Shown: positions 47,574-55,809 of the stretch, piece by piece
Layout: each line of letters starts with the position of its first letter
Position numbering within the stretch: position 1 is the first letter of the stretch
DNA from: Mesorhizobium hawassense
GTDB taxonomy: Bacteria > Pseudomonadota > Alphaproteobacteria > Rhizobiales > Rhizobiaceae
DNA length: 64,000 bases
Direction: 5' to 3'
Assembly (NCBI RefSeq): GCF_003289945.1
Contig: NZ_QMBP01000012.1
Coordinates: forward strand, 124,001 to 188,000
The notes under the pieces: generated by a model
What the model saw: only the letters and a program-made list of their open reading frames with translations
Databases searched by the model: none
Told to the model about the DNA's origin: nothing
Position numbers and translations under genes: made by a program

Positions 47574-47690
47574 TTGAACCGCATCATCCCGCTCATCCTG
47601 GCGGTCGCTCTTTTCATGGAAAAAATCGAACCATTTCGAAAAGGGAAACGAAATCAACCCCTTCCTGTTTTCGGCAATTTCAGACCATAA
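47574..47690 (+). pseudogene. Truncated 5' end of a DHA2-type MFS transporter gene
   Basis: A TTG-started frame codes for NRIIPLILAVALFME and then turns into unrelated sequence (KIEPFRKG) before a stop at 47690. The first 16 residues look like the N-terminus of an EmrB/QacA-type transporter (usually continuing with NMDSTVIATSLPAI). The join lies around 47611-47624, in TTTTCATGGAAAA. The likely cause is integration of the element to the right, with the rest of the gene beyond position 64000. Confidence 0.6.
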
Positions 47691-47814
47691 TTTGCACCAT
47701 AAATCGACGCAGGTCCCAGGCGGCGCAACGGTAGTGGGTCAGTTTGAAATGCAGCCGTCTCATGAAAGCTTCATGATCGTTTGCTAAAGCGATCCCCGTT
47801 CGGGGGAACATTTG

Positions 47815-48021
47815 GTGGACGAAGACAGTCCGTATAGGGATGCATACCGGTTGCAGCGCGTGGCAGACGGCAACGCCACGACCATCGCGATCTTCTATTC
47901 GGCTAAAGAAGCTCTGGCGATCATTCCCAGCTTGGACGAAAGTTACAGGCTCATGCGTGGCGACAAGCAGATATGGCCGAATGAGGCTTCATCTCCGCGT
48001 CATGAACGGAAGGCACAGTAG
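47815..48021 (+). CDS. Small hypothetical protein at the element's left end
   Basis: A 68-residue soluble protein. The GTG at 47815 is preferred because GGGGGAA lies 6 bases before it. The sequence (YRDAYRLQRVADGNATTIAI and YSAKEALAIIPSLDESYRLM) matches nothing I know. A good intrinsic terminator follows 40 bases later, supporting a real transcript. Confidence 0.5.
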   Translation: MDEDSPYRDAYRLQRVADGNATTIAIFYSAKEALAIIPSLDESYRLMRGDKQIWPNEASSPRHERKAQ

Positions 48022-48062
48022 CTTGTCTGATCCTCCCGATCAGTGTTCCCGTGTACCCTCTC

Positions 48063-48093
48063 GCCCGGCGCGCCGATTGCCGGGCTTCTTTTT
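48063..48093 (+). terminator. Intrinsic terminator
   Basis: GCCCGGC and GCCGGGC with a 9-base loop, then TTCTTTTT. It closes the small gene at 47815-48021. Confidence 0.85.
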
Positions 48094-48289
48094 AGGCTGG
48101 GTCCAACTTAGGCCGGATCGTACCTATCGCCTTGACGATGGCGTCTGCGGCTTCTCTGTCGAGAGCGATATCTAGCAGGCCTTCGGTTGTCAGGATCGAC
48201 AGAATTCCGAGAGCGCCTTTGTCATCCTCGACCGTGACGACGTGGATCTCGGTCGGCACGAAGGGTGACGCCTTGTCCCTACTGTTCAT
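48092..48289 (-). CDS. Small hypothetical protein
   Basis: A 65-residue protein of mixed alpha/beta character (IHVVTVEDDKGALGILSIL, LDIALDREAADAIVKAIG). No family recognised. It faces away from the 48515 gene, and the 225-base gap between them holds no further gene, only an AT-rich promoter-like stretch. Confidence 0.5.
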   Translation of the reverse strand: MNSRDKASPFVPTEIHVVTVEDDKGALGILSILTTEGLLDIALDREAADAIVKAIGTIRPKLDPA

Positions 48290-48514
48290 CGTTCACCCAT
48301 GTTAAAGCGCTACGACAATCGCGCAAAGCGGTCGCGCGTTCAAGCGGGCCAGGGTTGTAGCCGGTGCCTCCGCCTATTTCCGAACCGAACGTACGCAAAA
48401 TCGTGATCGGGGCGGAATTTCGTACTTACCAGCTACCGGCGCAATTCGAAACATTGACATGTCTATAAGCGGCGCCCGACAATCCACGCCGTGATGACGT
48501 AACCGATTGCTCCA

Positions 48515-48799
48515 ATGTCCGATCTAATTCCAGCCAAGGAAGCGCTTGCTCGCTGCGGATACAAACACCGCAATAGCTTGCCCGCACTCATCGAAAAGCT
48601 CGGGGTGCAGCCGGTCGTTAGGAATGGTCGGAATTACTTCCGGCTGGTCGACGTGAACGCATACTTAGCGGGGACCGCGCCAAAGGCTGAACTCACCCCA
48701 GAACAGCAGCGACAGGCCGACGCTTTCAACAATCCGCAGGCAGCCCCTGTGTTCGAATGGCCGGCGTCAAGCGACCCTGTCGACAAATGGTGGCGCTAG
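48515..48799 (+). CDS. Small HTH-like (excisionase or packaging-type) protein
   Basis: A 94-residue protein whose N-terminal half (AKEALARCGYKHRNSLPALI, then GRNYFRLVDVNAYLAG) looks like a winged or MerR-like helix-turn-helix, as in excisionases or Nu1-type packaging subunits. It could act as the recombination directionality factor for the integrase at the right end, but that is inference. Its stop overlaps the end of the converging gene by 4 bases. Confidence 0.5.
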   Translation: MSDLIPAKEALARCGYKHRNSLPALIEKLGVQPVVRNGRNYFRLVDVNAYLAGTAPKAELTPEQQRQADAFNNPQAAPVFEWPASSDPVDKWWR

Positions 48800-49203
48800 C
48801 GCGCGGTCGCAGGGCGCTTAGTCGGCTTTGGGGTCTTCAAAAGGAGCTCGCGTATTTGCTCGTAGCTCATGTAGACGCGACTCCAGTTCTCCCCTTTCAG
48901 TCGTGACATCCCCCAATCCAGCTGCTTATGGGTCTGGCCGTGGTAGGCTTCGAAATGTCGGGCTAGGTCGCCTATCCCGTTGCCGAACTCGGCTAAGAAC
49001 CCCGTCGTGCTGTTGGTGGGCTCAAGTCGATAGTGGGGGATTCTCCCTCCTCCGGTTATGCCGATGCGGACGAAAGCTGATCCATGCAGCCTTTTGTAAT
49101 CGTGCATTTTGTTGAATAAGCCTTCGACGTAGACGCGCGGATTATCCAATGTCCGAACAACGTAGAGAACTGTTGCGTCCTCGGGGAGTCTAACGCGGGC
49201 CAT
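48796..49203 (-). CDS. Hypothetical protein
   Basis: A 135-residue protein, no family recognised. It contains FVRIGITGGGRIPHYRLEP and a basic C-terminus (TPKPTKRPATAR). It belongs to the leftward gene series ending the terminase operon. Confidence 0.5.
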   Translation of the reverse strand: MARVRLPEDATVLYVVRTLDNPRVYVEGLFNKMHDYKRLHGSAFVRIGITGGGRIPHYRLEPTNSTTGFLAEFGNGIGDLARHFEAYHGQTHKQLDWGMSRLKGENWSRVYMSYEQIRELLLKTPKPTKRPATAR

Positions 49204-49277
49204 TTCTGTCCTCCCTGCCTTTCGTCAACATACTGGAGCACAGCGGCTGACGCGATAGCGCCGACCCGGTCTAAGTG

Positions 49278-49526
49278 TCATGACGATTTCCAACCTAATG
49301 CAGACAGCACGAGCTCGAACACACCAGGCCTTTTCGTGCGCTCGACCTCTCGGTAGGCGTCGATCATCTCTTGGAAAGGCGAGCGATACGCCGACACTCT
49401 CACGCGCCTTCGCAACTCAACCTCTCCTTGGATCTCGCGCCTCCGACGCTCGGCACGCCTATTCTCGCGCTGGATTGCGCGACGCGCGATTTCCTCGAAA
49501 TGCCGCTCAAGGTTGGTTTTCTTCAT
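49278..49526 (-). CDS. Small arginine-rich, helical protein
   Basis: An 82-residue protein with a strongly charged N-terminal helix (RRAIQRENRRAERRRREIQG). It overlaps the next upstream gene by 4 bases (start/stop), implying translational coupling in the terminase operon. It may bind nucleic acid; no family recognised. Confidence 0.55.
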   Translation of the reverse strand: MKKTNLERHFEEIARRAIQRENRRAERRRREIQGEVELRRRVRVSAYRSPFQEMIDAYREVERTKRPGVFELVLSALGWKSS

Positions 49527-49933
49527 AGCTTACGAATCTCCGCCGCTTTTCGTACAGTCCACTCGGCTAGGTCGAACGGTCGGCCCTCCCGCTTTGCCGC
49601 ATCGTATGCCTCGACTTGAGCGATTGCTTCAGCGTAGGTCGGCAGGCGCTTTTCAGGTTGCACGGGGGTCGCGGCTGGTTCCTCCGCTCTCAGCAATCGC
49701 TCAATGTCGGGCTCAGGAAAAAATGATTGTTCCACTAACTCTGGCACGGCGAGCGAATGCTGGTTGGCGACTTGTATTGTCGCCCAATTCGGTTCTGGCG
49801 GGAGAAATTTGCCGGACGGCACGAAAAGCAAAGTGACTTGAGGTCCCTCGTCCTCGTCGGATGAGATGCGAGAGTCGTGAGGAAATGCGATCTCCTGCCC
49901 ACTAACATCGAAAATCCGAACCATCGACATCAT
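49523..49933 (-). CDS. Hypothetical protein in the terminase operon
   Basis: A 136-residue protein starting 4 bases after the terminase stop. The ATG at 49931-49933 is followed by SMVRIFDVSGQEIAFPHDSR. Acidic, proline-rich middle and helical C-terminus (YAEAIAQVEAYDAAKREG). No family recognised. Coupled to the genes on both sides. Confidence 0.6.
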   Translation of the reverse strand: MMSMVRIFDVSGQEIAFPHDSRISSDEDEGPQVTLLFVPSGKFLPPEPNWATIQVANQHSLAVPELVEQSFFPEPDIERLLRAEEPAATPVQPEKRLPTYAEAIAQVEAYDAAKREGRPFDLAEWTVRKAAEIRKL

Positions 49934-49937
49934 CGCC

Positions 49938-51242
49938 CTACCAGAGAAATGTTTCGCCGACGGCCTCACCGGCTTGAGCTGCTTGGGTCGCGTAACGGAT
50001 GGCGTCCCAGGTGTGGTCATTGCCTTTTACAGGCACGTCCTTGCGCTTCCCCGTCGCACGATCAACCTGCCATTTGTAAAGGCGAGCTTCTTCGCGGACT
50101 AGTTCGCAATCAGGGTGCACCACGATCTGGTATCCGCGCAGCCAGCGAACGCCAGCCACTACCGAGCCAGGGCCTTTCTCGGCGTTTATTAGGTTGAAGC
50201 CTTTCCGCGTTAGGGCGGCAGTCGTGCGTTGCTCGTTTGTGTCGCAGATCACGGCATCGCCGCGGTCGTCGATTACCTCGTCTATCAGACCCGGTAAGTC
50301 ATCGGCCTCGCATCCATACTCATGCGCCGACTTCGCCACGTAGATCGTTTTCGAATGCTCCAGAACATAACACTTAACGACCACAGTCGGGTCGTCCACG
50401 TAGCCAAGGTCCATGCCGTAGACCGGTTCGACCCCGCCCAATGCATTGTGGCCTAAAGCCCCAATCGTAATGTCAAAGATGCGGTCACCGCGCTTGGTGT
50501 CGTAATGGCCTCGCCAGACATGAAGGTAAAGGTCGTGGTTCTGCGCCTTCATGAGGCGCATGGAATTTCCCATCTGGCCTTGGAAGAAATACGGGTTGTC
50601 CTCGATCTCGGCGTGATGGACGAGCGTCTCGCCCGCATACAGCCCATTTGCGAGAAACAGTTTGTCAGGACCGTCCTCGGGGTCGCGTGGGTTCCAGCAC
50701 AGGATCAGTTCGGCGCCACTCTTACGGATGGTCGGGATGATAACGCTGAACGAAGCAATAGCTACGGAATGGGCTTCGTCGATGTAGAAGATATCGACGT
50801 CTTCCAGGCCGCGCGCCATGTCGTCGGTGTTGCGCTCGATGCCACCAAAGAACGCTTCCGATCCGGTCACCTTGTTGTAGATTTCGTTCTTCTTGGTGAC
50901 GTGGAACCGGTGCGACAGCCCCAACCGCTCAATTGCCTTTTCAAGTGATCGTTTGGATGACTGGCGGATGCTGTTTTGGAAACGACGCAGGCAAGCTACC
51001 CGAACGTTGTCGGCGTCCATGCGTAGAATGATATAGCTTGCCGCGCTGGTTGATTTGGCGGTCCCGCGACCACCCTTGAGGGCCTTGAAAGGCACCCCCG
51101 GCGCAAACAGAACTTGCGCGTGGTTGCGAGGGAAAATCACAGGAAGTGAGAGGCCGGCTTGCCCGTGTGCAACTAGCTGGGACGCCTCTTGATGTATGGT
51201 GCGCGACAGCCTCTCGGCGCGGCTCGGCGTGAGCAAAGCCAT
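49938..51242 (-). CDS. Phage terminase large subunit (PBSX-like)
   Basis: ATP-driven DNA-packaging motor and nuclease. It has 434 residues. Walker A is GGRGTAKS at 57-64, Walker B/DEAH-like is IDEAHS at 154-159, and the RNase-H-like nuclease acids are Asp276 (GMDLGY), Asp332 (CDTNEQ) and Asp407/Asp411 (GNDHTWDAIRYA). It is complete, so packaging of DNA into a capsid, its own or a helper's, is plausible. One base separates it from the probable small subunit gene upstream. Confidence 0.92.
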   Translation of the reverse strand: MALLTPSRAERLSRTIHQEASQLVAHGQAGLSLPVIFPRNHAQVLFAPGVPFKALKGGRGTAKSTSAASYIILRMDADNVRVACLRRFQNSIRQSSKRSLEKAIERLGLSHRFHVTKKNEIYNKVTGSEAFFGGIERNTDDMARGLEDVDIFYIDEAHSVAIASFSVIIPTIRKSGAELILCWNPRDPEDGPDKLFLANGLYAGETLVHHAEIEDNPYFFQGQMGNSMRLMKAQNHDLYLHVWRGHYDTKRGDRIFDITIGALGHNALGGVEPVYGMDLGYVDDPTVVVKCYVLEHSKTIYVAKSAHEYGCEADDLPGLIDEVIDDRGDAVICDTNEQRTTAALTRKGFNLINAEKGPGSVVAGVRWLRGYQIVVHPDCELVREEARLYKWQVDRATGKRKDVPVKGNDHTWDAIRYATQAAQAGEAVGETFLW

Positions 51243-51243
51243 G

Positions 51244-51855
51244 CTAGTTCATCTTGCTCTTGCTCGGCGCTGGTTGGGATTGCTGCACCGGCTGCCTGGC
51301 ATTCGACTTCTCGACCTTTTTGCGTGCGGCTTCCATTGCGCTCTGGACCTTAGCGCTCTCAACTTTCTGGCCGAGGATCGTCAGCATGGTCTTGGCGAAA
51401 GCCTCATCGCAGTCGCCGTTCGCGAACGCCGTCATAACCAATTCCACAGCATCCGCCGGGGGCACCTGGGCAAGCCTGCCGGCGTCCATTGAGGATCGCT
51501 CATTCGCTCGCTTGATATAGTCGAGGGCAAGCGTGGCCCTGTCGGCAAGCTTACCCTTTTCATCCGCCAGCGCAGCGTCGATAGTGTCGAGAGCCTTGGG
51601 TAGCATGTGAAGAGTGCGCGCGCGGATATAAGCCTTCGCCTCAGTAAGGGAAGTAATACCGCGCTTGGGATTAGTGCCTGCCGCAGTGCAGGCATATTCG
51701 TGACGAGCCTGCACATATCGGTCTTGCCGAGCCTGCTTTTCCGTCGCGTCGAGCTTCGCCTGCTCTGCGCGATATTGGTCGCACTCCTCAGCCGTCCACC
51801 GCGACTCTGCACGTGGCGAAACTATATTCGCGTCAAAACTCAAGTAAAATGGCAT
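51244..51855 (-). CDS. Probable terminase small subunit
   Basis: A 203-residue protein directly upstream of the large subunit with a 1-base gap. The middle is helical and the C-terminus is charged and rich in Gln, Pro and Ser (ARKKVEKSNARQPVQQSQ), as in many small terminases. The sequence itself is not clearly diagnostic, so the call rests on position and size. It starts the leftward operon; the divergent gene begins at 52111. Confidence 0.55.
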   Translation of the reverse strand: MPFYLSFDANIVSPRAESRWTAEECDQYRAEQAKLDATEKQARQDRYVQARHEYACTAAGTNPKRGITSLTEAKAYIRARTLHMLPKALDTIDAALADEKGKLADRATLALDYIKRANERSSMDAGRLAQVPPADAVELVMTAFANGDCDEAFAKTMLTILGQKVESAKVQSAMEAARKKVEKSNARQPVQQSQPAPSKSKMN

Positions 51856-51947
51856 CTCTGTTTTTCACTTACGTCGGTTCAGCGGACGCATTATTTCGAT
51901 GTATTTATTTATTGCGCATTATTTGTTACAAAATCAAGGGACGTCCG

Positions 51948-51992
51948 TTGACAAATAATACGTTACACATATCGTCAACGTCGTGACGTTGA
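51948..51992. promoter_or_regulatory. Promoter and palindromic operator in the divergent control region
   Basis: TTGACA at 51948-51953 is followed after 16 bases by TATCGT. TCAACGTC-GT-GACGTTGA (8-base arms) at 51975-51992 overlaps that -10. The 255-base gap between terminase genes and the rightward gene series is AT-rich. A phage-type repressor site is a reasonable reading. Confidence 0.5.
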
Positions 51993-52110
51993 TTTGTTGA
52001 GCGCTGACGAGATCTCCTAGGGCGCTCCGAAGTTGAGGCGTCACTTTTTACGGTGGGGCAGAACCCAGGCGGCGCGCCTCACCCACCTCCTGAAACGAAA
52101 GGTCGCCAGG

Positions 52111-52323
52111 ATGACCAAGCTCGACAAGTCAGCCATCTCAGCCGGGATGAAAATGGCTGGCGCACCTGTGTCGAACGCAAACGAAGACGTTTTCAAATCG
52201 CTCAAGATGCAGAGTGACCTTGCCGAGGCACGCGCGGCCGAAACCGATTCCCTCTACGAGATCGAGAAGCGCATGAAAGCTTACGCCAAGGTGAATAAGC
52301 TCAAGGGCGGCAGTTGGGCCTAA
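52111..52323 (+). CDS. Small hypothetical protein upstream of the prohead protease
   Basis: A 70-residue, helical, polar protein (ISAGMKMAG, SLKMQSDLAEARAAETDSLY). The start at ATG 52111 follows CCAGG. It precedes the protease gene by 1 base. Possibly a scaffold-like or head-tail-type small protein, but unrecognised. Confidence 0.5.
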   Translation: MTKLDKSAISAGMKMAGAPVSNANEDVFKSLKMQSDLAEARAAETDSLYEIEKRMKAYAKVNKLKGGSWA

Positions 52324-52324
52324 G

Positions 52325-52810
52325 ATGCATCTGCTGGCAGGCCTCGCATCAACTGAAGACCTCGACAAGTCGAACAATGTTGTACGGCTTGGTGCATTGC
52401 AATGGGGCGCGACGCTACCGCCGCTGCTGTTTGATCACGACCTAGACCTGAGCAAGACCGTCGGCACCATCCATCGACTCGAGTGGACAACGGACGGGCT
52501 TGCGATCGCGGCCCTAGTCGAGGACATGTACGCCACGATCAAGGGCTTCTCGGCGAGGTTCCGGGTCGAGGACTACGAAATCGTCGGTCAAGGCTCGCGT
52601 GCCCATGCGGTAGTAAAGCGGGGAACCATTCGCGAAATCTCGTTAGTCGACAGACCTTGCTGCCCGGGCGCGCTCGTATTGTCGCGGCAGCACTACGACC
52701 CGCCTCCCTTCGGAGCCTACGCTAGGGCCGCCGGCCTGCAGTTCGATGCGCTGGCCAGGGCTATAGCTGCCCTCCAAGCTGCAATCAGTTCAGTCAAGCA
52801 GGAAATGTAA
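52325..52810 (+). CDS. HK97-type prohead protease
   Basis: Serine protease that matures phage heads. It has 161 residues. The catalytic pair is visible as His38 (LFDHDLD) and Ser76 (KGFSARF), and the downstream signature REISLVDRPCCPGA is characteristic of the family. The usual next genes, portal and major capsid, are absent here. Start 1 base after the preceding stop, and the next gene begins 4 bases after its stop. Confidence 0.85.
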   Translation: MHLLAGLASTEDLDKSNNVVRLGALQWGATLPPLLFDHDLDLSKTVGTIHRLEWTTDGLAIAALVEDMYATIKGFSARFRVEDYEIVGQGSRAHAVVKRGTIREISLVDRPCCPGALVLSRQHYDPPPFGAYARAAGLQFDALARAIAALQAAISSVKQEM

Positions 52811-52814
52811 AACA

Positions 52815-53165
52815 ATGGCGACCAACATTCGTGACATTATCAGACTTGCTCTCAATGCGGGCTGGACTGGCGAAGCGCTTGCTTTCGCCCTCAAGTGGCC
52901 TGTGAATGACGCCCGAACCTTTCTTGCAACGGGGCGCGCCGAGCCGGATCGACTCGACCAATTTGAACGTTGGGCGCGTCATAAGGTCGGCGTAGCGGGA
53001 ACGGGCGAGGATCTCTTCGCCCCGCCAACACAAACGCAGCCGATGAAAATGGGCGCCATTCCGCCTGCTGCACCGGTCTACACAATCACACCGGAACCGA
53101 ACACTGTTGACGATGCCGACACGGCGCAACGACAGAAACGCTTTCTCAAGGCCGGGGTCGCGTGA
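52815..53165 (+). CDS. Hypothetical protein
   Basis: A 116-residue protein. The first half is helical (IRDIIRLALNAGWTGEALAF, then LDQFERWARHKVG) and may bind DNA; the rest is Pro/Thr-rich. It ends where a divergent small gene's region begins. No family recognised. Last gene of the rightward protease series. Confidence 0.5.
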   Translation: MATNIRDIIRLALNAGWTGEALAFALKWPVNDARTFLATGRAEPDRLDQFERWARHKVGVAGTGEDLFAPPTQTQPMKMGAIPPAAPVYTITPEPNTVDDADTAQRQKRFLKAGVA

Positions 53166-53310
53166 TTATTGCCCCCGAGCGCCATACGGACCGGTCAGCG
53201 AGCGATTGCTCCCGAACAATGCATATGCGGGCACCGATCCGTTGCGCGCGCTGTCGAGCGGGCGCAGAGGCGATTTTCGTCGCCAGTCGGGAATGTTCTC
53301 TTTCCGCGAG

Positions 53311-53529
53311 CTATTTCGACGTCGGCAAGTGATAGGTAAATGGATTGGCTGGGCCTCCATCCCCACGTCGCTCTACCTCTCCCCGAGCGATCATGCGCCG
53401 GCAAGTTGAGTTAACTCGCTGCTGATAGCCGTCCATGCCAAATATGGCATGTGCCAATTCGGCTTCCGTTAAACCCGGCTGCTCGACGATCCTCGCTATG
53501 ATCCGCTCATGAACCGTGGCCATGCTCAT
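53311..53529 (-). CDS. Small winged-helix-like protein
   Basis: A 72-residue protein (ERIIARIVEQPGLTEAELAHAI, then VNSTCRRMIARGEVERRG) with the pattern of a small winged helix. It overlaps the primase gene's stop by 4 bases (ATGA), implying co-translation in the leftward replication operon. Possibly a regulator. Confidence 0.6.
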   Translation of the reverse strand: MSMATVHERIIARIVEQPGLTEAELAHAIFGMDGYQQRVNSTCRRMIARGEVERRGDGGPANPFTYHLPTSK

Positions 53530-54524
53530 CCCTCCCTGCGCTGCTCGAACGCGCCTACTGCTTTGTGAAACGTGCTCTCTAGGTATCTTGCGGATTTGCC
53601 AGGGCGCGGCCAGAACCCATTTCGAACCATAATTATTTCGAAATGGGCGAAGTTGTCGGTCTTTTGAGCGACGGTCCTCGCTAAGGACATATCGACCTTA
53701 CTTTGGTCGTTACCATACCGTGCCAGCAACTTCCCCTTAGCCTCTGCAAGCTGCGCCTTACTGTGTGCGTTGCCCTCATCCGACTTAAGGGGAAAAAGGA
53801 ACTCGCGGCAGGGATCGTCGCGCAGCGAATACATATGGCGAATGGCCTTAATGACCAGCTCGAGGTTTTCGGTAACTAGTGGCGAGCGCGACAACGAGGC
53901 CCCGCCCTGCTCTGGTAGCTGGCCGCCGTTCTCCAAGTGCCTGTCGAGAATGTAGTTGATCAACGGAGCAGCGTCCTTGATCGGCAGGTCCTTCTCCTGC
54001 ACCGTGTTGAAGGTCATCGCAAAAAAGCGGGTGGTCGAGTACACCTCGACCGCTCCAAGTAAACCCTGCCGTGCGGCCCCTAGCCTTTGCATAGTCACGG
54101 GGTGATTGAGCCGCCCGAAAAGGTGGAAGCCTTTGCCGGACAGCGAGCGCTGCGTCAGCGTTGGAAATTGCAGGATGTAGCCGATGGCCTGCTGCGCGAG
54201 AGGAGTAAGTTGGGCGAGCTTGTAGAAGTCAACGTCAATGCCGACAAAGTCATGCTCCCCGGCAAATACGAAGCCAATACCGTGATGGAGATCGGGGTAA
54301 TTCTTCACGTAATAGATCGCGTTGTTCAGGGACGTGTGATTTCGCGGATCGTTGACATTGCAGTCCCTCCCGTTCGCCCTGACTGGCACCTTATCGACCT
54401 TGCCATCTTCCCGTTGGCGAATCTGAAACGTCAGCCAGGAATTGACGTCCATCATCGGACGCCAATTGTCGCTGACGCCCTGTTCCAAGAAGGCTTTGGC
54501 GCGGGCACGCAGATCACTGATCAT
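53526..54524 (-). CDS. Archaeo-eukaryotic-type primase/polymerase
   Basis: A 332-residue protein with the AEP primase-polymerase signature: Asp97 and Asp99 (VGIDVDF), a SLSGKGFHLFGR block near 127-138, and EVYSTTRFFAMT near 160-171. These are the three catalytic motifs of phage or plasmid primases of the NrS-1/prim-pol type. It lacks a helicase domain, which is encoded separately at 55810-57879. It overlaps the next gene by 4 bases. Confidence 0.8.
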   Translation of the reverse strand: MISDLRARAKAFLEQGVSDNWRPMMDVNSWLTFQIRQREDGKVDKVPVRANGRDCNVNDPRNHTSLNNAIYYVKNYPDLHHGIGFVFAGEHDFVGIDVDFYKLAQLTPLAQQAIGYILQFPTLTQRSLSGKGFHLFGRLNHPVTMQRLGAARQGLLGAVEVYSTTRFFAMTFNTVQEKDLPIKDAAPLINYILDRHLENGGQLPEQGGASLSRSPLVTENLELVIKAIRHMYSLRDDPCREFLFPLKSDEGNAHSKAQLAEAKGKLLARYGNDQSKVDMSLARTVAQKTDNFAHFEIIMVRNGFWPRPGKSARYLESTFHKAVGAFEQRREG

Positions 54525-54937
54525 GCTGGGTTCATGACTCCGCGGAAGCTGTGACCGATAAGCGTATCAAGGTCGCAAGGGAGTTCCGTTTGGCACAACC
54601 CCATGCCGATCTCGGCGATCCTTGCGGCCATGTGGTCGTCTTCGTCGCAGTCGCAGAGGCAATGTTCTTCATGCCATGCGAAGTTTCGCCACGGTAGTGG
54701 GTCGAGCACCGAGAACCAGAACGTCATGCAGGGCCGTCCTGGGTAGACGAAGCCTCGCGTGATTTTGTCGAGGCGTCCGGTGAAGTCTGTCGGCTCCGTA
54801 ACTTCGGTGAAGCGGACTGCATGTTTCTCGCGCAGTTGCATTTCCGCATAATGGCATACTCGCCATGGCGACGTTGACAACTTTGGCACTGACCGAGGGT
54901 CATTGGCGACGAAAATCCCAAGATTGTCAAAGCGCAT
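54521..54937 (-). CDS. Hypothetical cysteine-containing protein
   Basis: A 138-residue protein in the leftward replication operon, overlapping the primase start by 4 bases. It contains HCLCDCDEDD near the middle, a possible metal site, and several aromatic residues. No family recognised. Its job is probably accessory to replication. Confidence 0.55.
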   Translation of the reverse strand: MRFDNLGIFVANDPRSVPKLSTSPWRVCHYAEMQLREKHAVRFTEVTEPTDFTGRLDKITRGFVYPGRPCMTFWFSVLDPLPWRNFAWHEEHCLCDCDEDDHMAARIAEIGMGLCQTELPCDLDTLIGHSFRGVMNPA

Positions 54938-54939
54938 GC

Positions 54940-55125
54940 TCAGCGCTTCCTTCTAGCTTCCACTAGCTTCGCTGGTCCTACGACGCGGTCGCCCCGGAGC
55001 GGCACCAGCCATTTCGCTCCGTCGAGCACGATCAGGTGCTGAATAATCGGCCGGAGATCAACGGGTTTGTACCTAAACGCGTTCGCACTTACGCGTGGAC
55101 TGTAGACCTGCATCACGATCACCAC
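54940..55125 (-). CDS. Small hypothetical protein
   Basis: A 61-residue basic protein (YSPRVSANAFRYKPVDLRPI, LRGDRVVGPAKLVEARRKR). It starts at an overlapping GTG/ATG region with the tiny membrane gene upstream. Possibly regulatory; unrecognised. Confidence 0.42.
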   Translation of the reverse strand: MVIVMQVYSPRVSANAFRYKPVDLRPIIQHLIVLDGAKWLVPLRGDRVVGPAKLVEARRKR

Positions 55126-55223
55126 GCGGCTCGCAGAAAGGCCGGGATGGCCGCTGCTATGACGATGATTGAACCGCCCAGGCTCAAGCCTATCAGTATC
55201 GCAACTATAGATTTAATATTCAC
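55119..55223 (-). CDS. Tiny single-pass membrane peptide
   Basis: A 34-residue frame starting at a GTG with GAGAGG about 8 bases upstream. It encodes NIKSIVAILIGLSLGGSII and then a VIAAAIPAF segment, consistent with one long hydrophobic helix. Its end overlaps the next gene by a few bases. Phage elements often carry such peptides, but nothing specific is known here. Confidence 0.42.
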   Translation of the reverse strand: MNIKSIVAILIGLSLGGSIIVIAAAIPAFLRAAW

Positions 55224-55404
55224 CGTGGCGCCTCTCTTTATTTCGATTATTTGAGATTGTTATTTATTATAATTGTGCGATTTGCGACGTGTCGTCAATT
55301 GTTCCGAAATATATATTTTAACGCCGCTCGTGACACACGCAATCAATGCGAATACAACGTTTAAATGAATTTCCGGCGACCCTCTTAATACGCAAGGAGC
55401 AACA
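55224..55404. promoter_or_regulatory. AT-rich divergent control region
   Basis: A 181-base gap between the leftward replication operon and the rightward regulator gene. It is clearly more AT-rich than the surroundings (long runs such as TTATTTATTATAATT), as expected of divergent phage promoters. CGACGTGTCG is a short palindrome-like site. The exact promoters are not resolved. Confidence 0.4.
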
Positions 55405-55716
55405 ATGACTGAGAACTTAGCACTTCCCCTGAATCTGACATTGCTCGTCGATGGCAATCTCAAAAATCGAGTAAAGGCTGACCGGCGTAATACCGTCGAA
55501 CTGGCAAAGGCCATTGGCTGCGACTACCAGCAGCTAACGAGGTTCCGCCTCGGAGTGATGGCAAACCCGCCGCTCGATTTCCTGACTAAGCTGGTAGCCT
55601 TTTACCTTCCGAACGCGTCAGTGAATCTCGATAGCCACGAGCCCGTCGTTCATCCGACTGTCACCTACGCCGACGTGCCCTGCCCCATACTTGTCCTTCC
55701 GCGCGCCGCAGCGTAA
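55405..55716 (+). CDS. Small HTH (Cro-like) regulator
   Basis: A 103-residue protein with a helix-turn-helix in the middle (NTVELAKAIGCDYQQLTRFR) as in XRE/Cro-type phage regulators. The start is an ATG preceded by AAGGAG. The C-terminus is proline-rich. It probably controls one of the divergent promoters and precedes the helicase gene. Confidence 0.65.
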   Translation: MTENLALPLNLTLLVDGNLKNRVKADRRNTVELAKAIGCDYQQLTRFRLGVMANPPLDFLTKLVAFYLPNASVNLDSHEPVVHPTVTYADVPCPILVLPRAAA

Positions 55717-55809
55717 CATCCGACTCACTGGTTGGCCGAATCCTCTCAACTTGGCCCGCGCCCTTGGTGGCCGTAGTCCCCATGCCCCGGCGGCAAGTAG
55801 AGGCCAACC

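Noticed and set aside
47650..47815. A tRNA gene as integration target
   Set aside because: No cloverleaf or T-loop sequence is visible; the broken MFS gene explains the junction better.
55260..55514. An 84-codon minus-strand frame over the divergent control region
   Set aside because: It crosses the AT-rich promoter area and is antisense to the Cro-like gene; no suitable start near its plausible part.
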